Assembly: GCA_963850255.1 (NCBI GenBank)
Contig: CAWKLL010000043.1
Location: forward strand, 1 to 64,000
From: J054 sp963850255
Lineage (GTDB): Bacteria > Pseudomonadota > Gammaproteobacteria > Steroidobacterales > GCA-2729495
Direction of reading: 5' to 3'
DNA: 64,000 bases
Each line of letters starts with the position of its first letter. Positions within the stretch are counted from its first letter, which is position 1. The translations under genes were made by a program, and so were the position numbers. The notes under the pieces are model-generated. The model worked only from the letters and a program-made list of their open reading frames with translations. It did not search any database and had not been told where the DNA came from. This document shows, in pieces, positions 61,177-64,000 of the stretch.

Positions 61177-61610
61177 GGATCGGCGACCTCAGGCAAATCT
61201 TCTTCCTCGCTGCTGATGGGCAGGTGCGCACGACGCGCGACGATGCGCCCTATCCACACACCACCCAGGACCAGCAACAGTCCTGGTGTCAGCCAGAGCA
61301 GAAAGGCCGGGCCGGTGTAGCGCGGCTTATAGAGGACGAAATCGCCGTAGCGGTCGGTCAGGAAGGTTTTGATCTGCGCTTCGTTCTGGCCGGCCTCTAT
61401 GCGCTCACGAATCTCGCGGCGCAGATCCATGGCCAGCGGTGCGCTGGAATCGGCAATAGTCTGGTTCTGGCAGACCAGGCAGCGAACCTCCTTGGTCAAA
61501 TCCTCATACAGCCGGCGCTGTTCCGGGTCATCGATGGGCTCATCCACGTCAATGCCGAAAGCCGGCATCGAAATCAGCAGAATGCCCAGAGTTAAGCCTA
61601 GATATTGCAT
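61173..61610 (-). CDS. ccmH: Cytochrome c biogenesis protein CcmH (CcmL-type)
   Basis: A 145-residue protein. A signal peptide (residues ~1-18) is followed by the redox motif in VRCLVCQNQTIADSSAPLA (CLVCQ at ~40), then the helix ERIEAGQNEAQIKTFLTDRYGDFVLYKPR, a C-terminal membrane helix and a short acidic tail. It keeps apocytochrome cysteines reduced for heme attachment. Its start codon overlaps the ccmG stop by one base (TGATG). Confidence 0.94.
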   Translation of the reverse strand: MQYLGLTLGILLISMPAFGIDVDEPIDDPEQRRLYEDLTKEVRCLVCQNQTIADSSAPLAMDLRREIRERIEAGQNEAQIKTFLTDRYGDFVLYKPRYTGPAFLLWLTPGLLLVLGGVWIGRIVARRAHLPISSEEEDLPEVADP

Positions 61611-62140
61611 CAGGTACCTGTCTTAAGTTTTCGAATAATAGGCATAAAATCTCGTTGCCATATTTCGAGTGTCAGGGGTGCAATGTGCTTGTAGACGACT
61701 GTGCCCTCGGCGTCGATAAGGAACGTCTCCGGCGCGCCGTAGACGCCCCAGTCGATGGCCGCACGACCGTCGGCATCCACAGCCGTGGCTGCATAGGGAT
61801 TACCCAGCCTGGCCAGCCAGGCGCGCGCCTGTAGTGAGTCATCTTTCCAGTTGAGGCCATAGATCGGCACTTCGCCGCTGGCGGCAATGGCCAGCAAGGT
61901 ATCGTGTTCCTGGCGACAACCGACACACCAGGTACCCCAGACATTCACCAGGCTGACCTGGCCCCGCAATACCTCGTCACCCAGCATTTGGCCGGGGTCA
62001 TCCAGGCGTGGCAGGCTGAAACTCGGCGCGGGTTTGCCGATCAGCGGCGACGGCACCACCGAGGGGTCGCGGCCCAGACCCAGCCAGAAGACCACCACCA
62101 TCAGGCCGAAAACGACCAGGGGCACTACAAAGCGTGACAT
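61610..62140 (-). CDS. ccmG: Thiol:disulfide interchange protein CcmG/DsbE
   Basis: A 176-residue periplasmic thioredoxin-like protein anchored by one N-terminal helix (~6-24). The CxxC pair is in VNVWGTWCVGCRQEH (~residue 77), with IGKPAPSFSLPRLDD before it and YGAPETFLIDAEGTVVYKHIAPL (cis-Pro region) after it. It reduces CcmH or apocytochrome. It begins 4 bp after the end of ccmF and overlaps ccmH. Confidence 0.95.
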   Translation of the reverse strand: MSRFVVPLVVFGLMVVVFWLGLGRDPSVVPSPLIGKPAPSFSLPRLDDPGQMLGDEVLRGQVSLVNVWGTWCVGCRQEHDTLLAIAASGEVPIYGLNWKDDSLQARAWLARLGNPYAATAVDADGRAAIDWGVYGAPETFLIDAEGTVVYKHIAPLTLEIWQRDFMPIIRKLKTGT

Positions 62141-62144
62141 GAAT

Positions 62145-63999
62145 CTAGCCGCTGCTGCCCGCAGCCGGGACGCTGCTGCCGCCTTCCGCTGCGGTTACGC
62201 GGCGTCGCCGGTAACGGGGATCGCAGATGGCGATAAAGCCACCGAATGCCATTACCACGCAACCAAACCAGATAAATCGAATCATCGGTTTGTACTGCAG
62301 GCGCACGCTCCAGGCCTCGAGCCCCAGGTCTTCGCCCAGGGCAACGAAGATATCGCGACTCCAGCCGTCATCGATGGCGGCTTCGGTCATGGGTGACTGC
62401 TGCACGCGGTAAATCCGCTTCTCCGGATACAGGGTCTTGACCAGCTTGTCGTTGCGCCGCAATTCCATCTCCGCGCGAACGGCCAGGTAGTTGGGGCCCT
62501 GCTGCTGGCTGAGGTCCTTAAAGGTCAGCTGGTAATCGGCCAGATCAAGGGTTTCGCCCAAAACCACGCGCTGGTCAGCCTCCAGGCCATAAGAACCGGT
62601 GACGGTGATACCCAGCACACTCAGGCCCAGGCCAAGGTGAGCGATCTGCATGCCCAGCATGGCCAGGGTCAGGCGCGGCCCTTTGCCGAACAGTCGCAAC
62701 ACTGGATCGCGCAGCGACGCCGCCACTACCCACAGGCCGGCCACAATGCCAACCGCGGTAAGAATCGACTGGCTGCCGTAGACGACCCAGGGCACGGCAA
62801 TGCCGCCCACCAGCGCTATTAATGCAGGCCAGCGCAGGCGCCGCGCCAGTTGCGTCGCGTCGGTGGAGCGCCAGATCGTATGCATGCCCACGCCCATGGC
62901 CAGCACCAGCGGCAGCATGGGAATCAGGAATGCCGTTTCAAAATACGGCGGTCCGACGGAGATTTTGCCGAGATTGAAGCCGTCCAGGATCAAGGGATAA
63001 ATAGTGCCGAGCAGAATCAGCCCGGCGGCTACGCTGAGTAGCAGGTTATTGATCAGCAAAAAGGTTTCGCGAGACAAGGGTTTGAAGCCCACGGCCCGAT
63101 CCAGACCGGGCGCGCGCCACGCATACAGCGTGAGTGCGCCACCCACGACCACGCCGAGATAGATGAGGATAAACAGACCGCGCGTCGGGTCACTGGCAAA
63201 GGCATGCACGGAAACCAGAACACCGGAGCGCACCAGGAAAGTCCCCAGCAGGCTCAGCGCAAACGCACCGATGGCCAGCAACAAGGTACTGCCCTTGAAC
63301 AGCCCGCGTTTTTCCGTCACGGCCAGGGAATGAATCAGCGCCGTGCCCACCAGCCAGGGCATGAATGACGCGTTTTCTACCGGATCCCAGAACCACCAGC
63401 CGCCCCAGCCAAGTTCGTAATAAGCCCACCAGCTGCCCAGGGCGATGCCCAAGGTCAGGAAGCCCCAGGCTGCCGTCGTCCAGGGTCGCGCCCAGCGCGC
63501 CCAGTTCTGATCGATTTTTCCGTCCAGCATGGCGGCCACGGCAAATGCGAAGGCCACCGAGAAACCGACATATCCGATGTAGAGCATCGGCGGATGCAGG
63601 GCCATGGCCGGATCCTGCAACAGCGGATTCAGATCATTTCCGTCCAGCGGTATCGGGCTAAGGCGCAAGAAACGGGTTTGAGGTGATGAGGATAAACAGC
63701 AGGAAACCGGCACTGATCAGGCCCATCACCCCAAGGATCCGGGCGCTGAGCCGCTCGGGTAATTGCTGGCTGGAATAGACCACGGCCAGGGTCCAGCAGG
63801 CCAGTGCCAGGACCCACAGCAGCAATGAACCTTCGTGCCCGCCCCACACGGCGGCCACCCGATACAGCGTTGGTAATTGGCTATTAGAGTTGCTGGCGAC
63901 GTAGAGCACCGAAAAATCGTGATTCAAAAACGCCCAGGTCAGACAGCCGAAAGCCAGCGCAATAAAGACGAATTGACCCGTGGCTGCCGGGGCGGCCAC
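62145..63999 (-). pseudogene. ccmF: Heme lyase subunit CcmF, frame broken once, N-terminus outside window
   Basis: Two frames read as one CcmF. The first (63999 down to about 63672) ends FILITSNPFLAP; the second continues as LRLSPIPLDGNDLNPLLQDPAMALHPP and runs to 62145. The tryptophan-rich heme-handling loop ELGWGGWWFWDPVENASFM, conserved His and helices typical of CcmF are intact. The break is explained by one extra A in the AAA run at 63670-63672 (plus strand); without it the text is NPFLRLSPIPLDGNDLNPL, as in other CcmF. CcmF ligates heme to apocytochrome c in the inner membrane, so true loss would be surprising next to an intact cytochrome c gene. The first ~70 codons or more lie beyond the right edge. 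Confidence 0.8.
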
Positions 64000-64000
64000 A

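Noticed and set aside
1..64000. CRISPR arrays, tRNA or rRNA genes, insertion sequences, prophage genes
   Set aside because: No regularly spaced repeats, no cloverleaf or rRNA segments in the gaps, and no transposase, integrase or phage structural genes were recognised.

Overview
This 64 kb window is chromosomal sequence from a GC-rich gammaproteobacterium with an aerobic, cytochrome c-based metabolism. The evidence is a type II secretion operon in the order gspG-H-I-J-K-L-M-N, the fabG-acpP-fabF-pabB-pabC-mltG-tmk-holB-pilZ block, an AlaA-type transaminase, a FadB/FadJ-type beta-oxidation protein and a ccmF-G-H-I cluster. I cannot name a genus from the sequence alone. I saw no rRNA, tRNA, CRISPR array, insertion sequence or prophage.

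Layout. At 1-2.6 kb lie the end of a hydantoinase B-like gene with a lysine-rich tail, an MhpR-like IclR regulator, and a cytochrome b561 / cytochrome c pair. At 2.6-13.2 kb is a small-molecule catabolism and uptake region: MscS channel, aldo/keto reductase, two SDRs, aldehyde dehydrogenase, TRAP binding protein, AhpD-like protein, MFS carrier, TRAP permeases and peroxiredoxin. At 13.4-23.5 kb are a Bcr-type efflux pump, electron transfer flavoprotein, mercaptopyruvate sulfurtransferase with two poorly known proteins, an NCS1 permease, a VOC protein, an MFS carrier and an alanine transaminase. At 23.5-29.6 kb an AddB-like/AddA-like helicase-nuclease pair is followed tail to tail by the T2SS pseudopilus and assembly-platform operon (29.5-35.2 kb), with a rhombosortase gene divergent from gspG. 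At 35.9-43.6 kb the fatty-acid/folate/cell-wall/replication block runs as one co-oriented unit.

At 43.6-53.7 kb are a cyclic-nucleotide/rhodanese protein, a beta-oxidation protein, an EEP phosphatase, a small stand-alone TIR-like (ThsB/MTH538-type) protein, a ferredoxin-NADP reductase-like flavoprotein, a glycerophosphodiesterase, a lipocalin, a two-helix K+ channel, a BNR-repeat protein and a flavin-binding oxidase-like protein. At 53.8-64 kb are two unrelated cation/proton antiporters facing each other, malic enzyme, a membrane fatty-acid desaturase and the ccm cluster, which is cut by the right edge.

Sequence quality matters. Four genes carry apparent frame disruptions: pabB with several, the CPA1 antiporter with two, ccmF with one, and the start of the BNR protein with one. 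Several sit in or beside short homopolymers and the translations resume perfectly in another frame, so consensus errors are as likely as true pseudogenes. The observations most worth a second look are the TIR-like gene, the rhombosortase beside the T2SS operon, the in-frame run of the pabB tail into pabC, the acidic insertion in GspH, and the basic tail on the hydantoinase-like protein.
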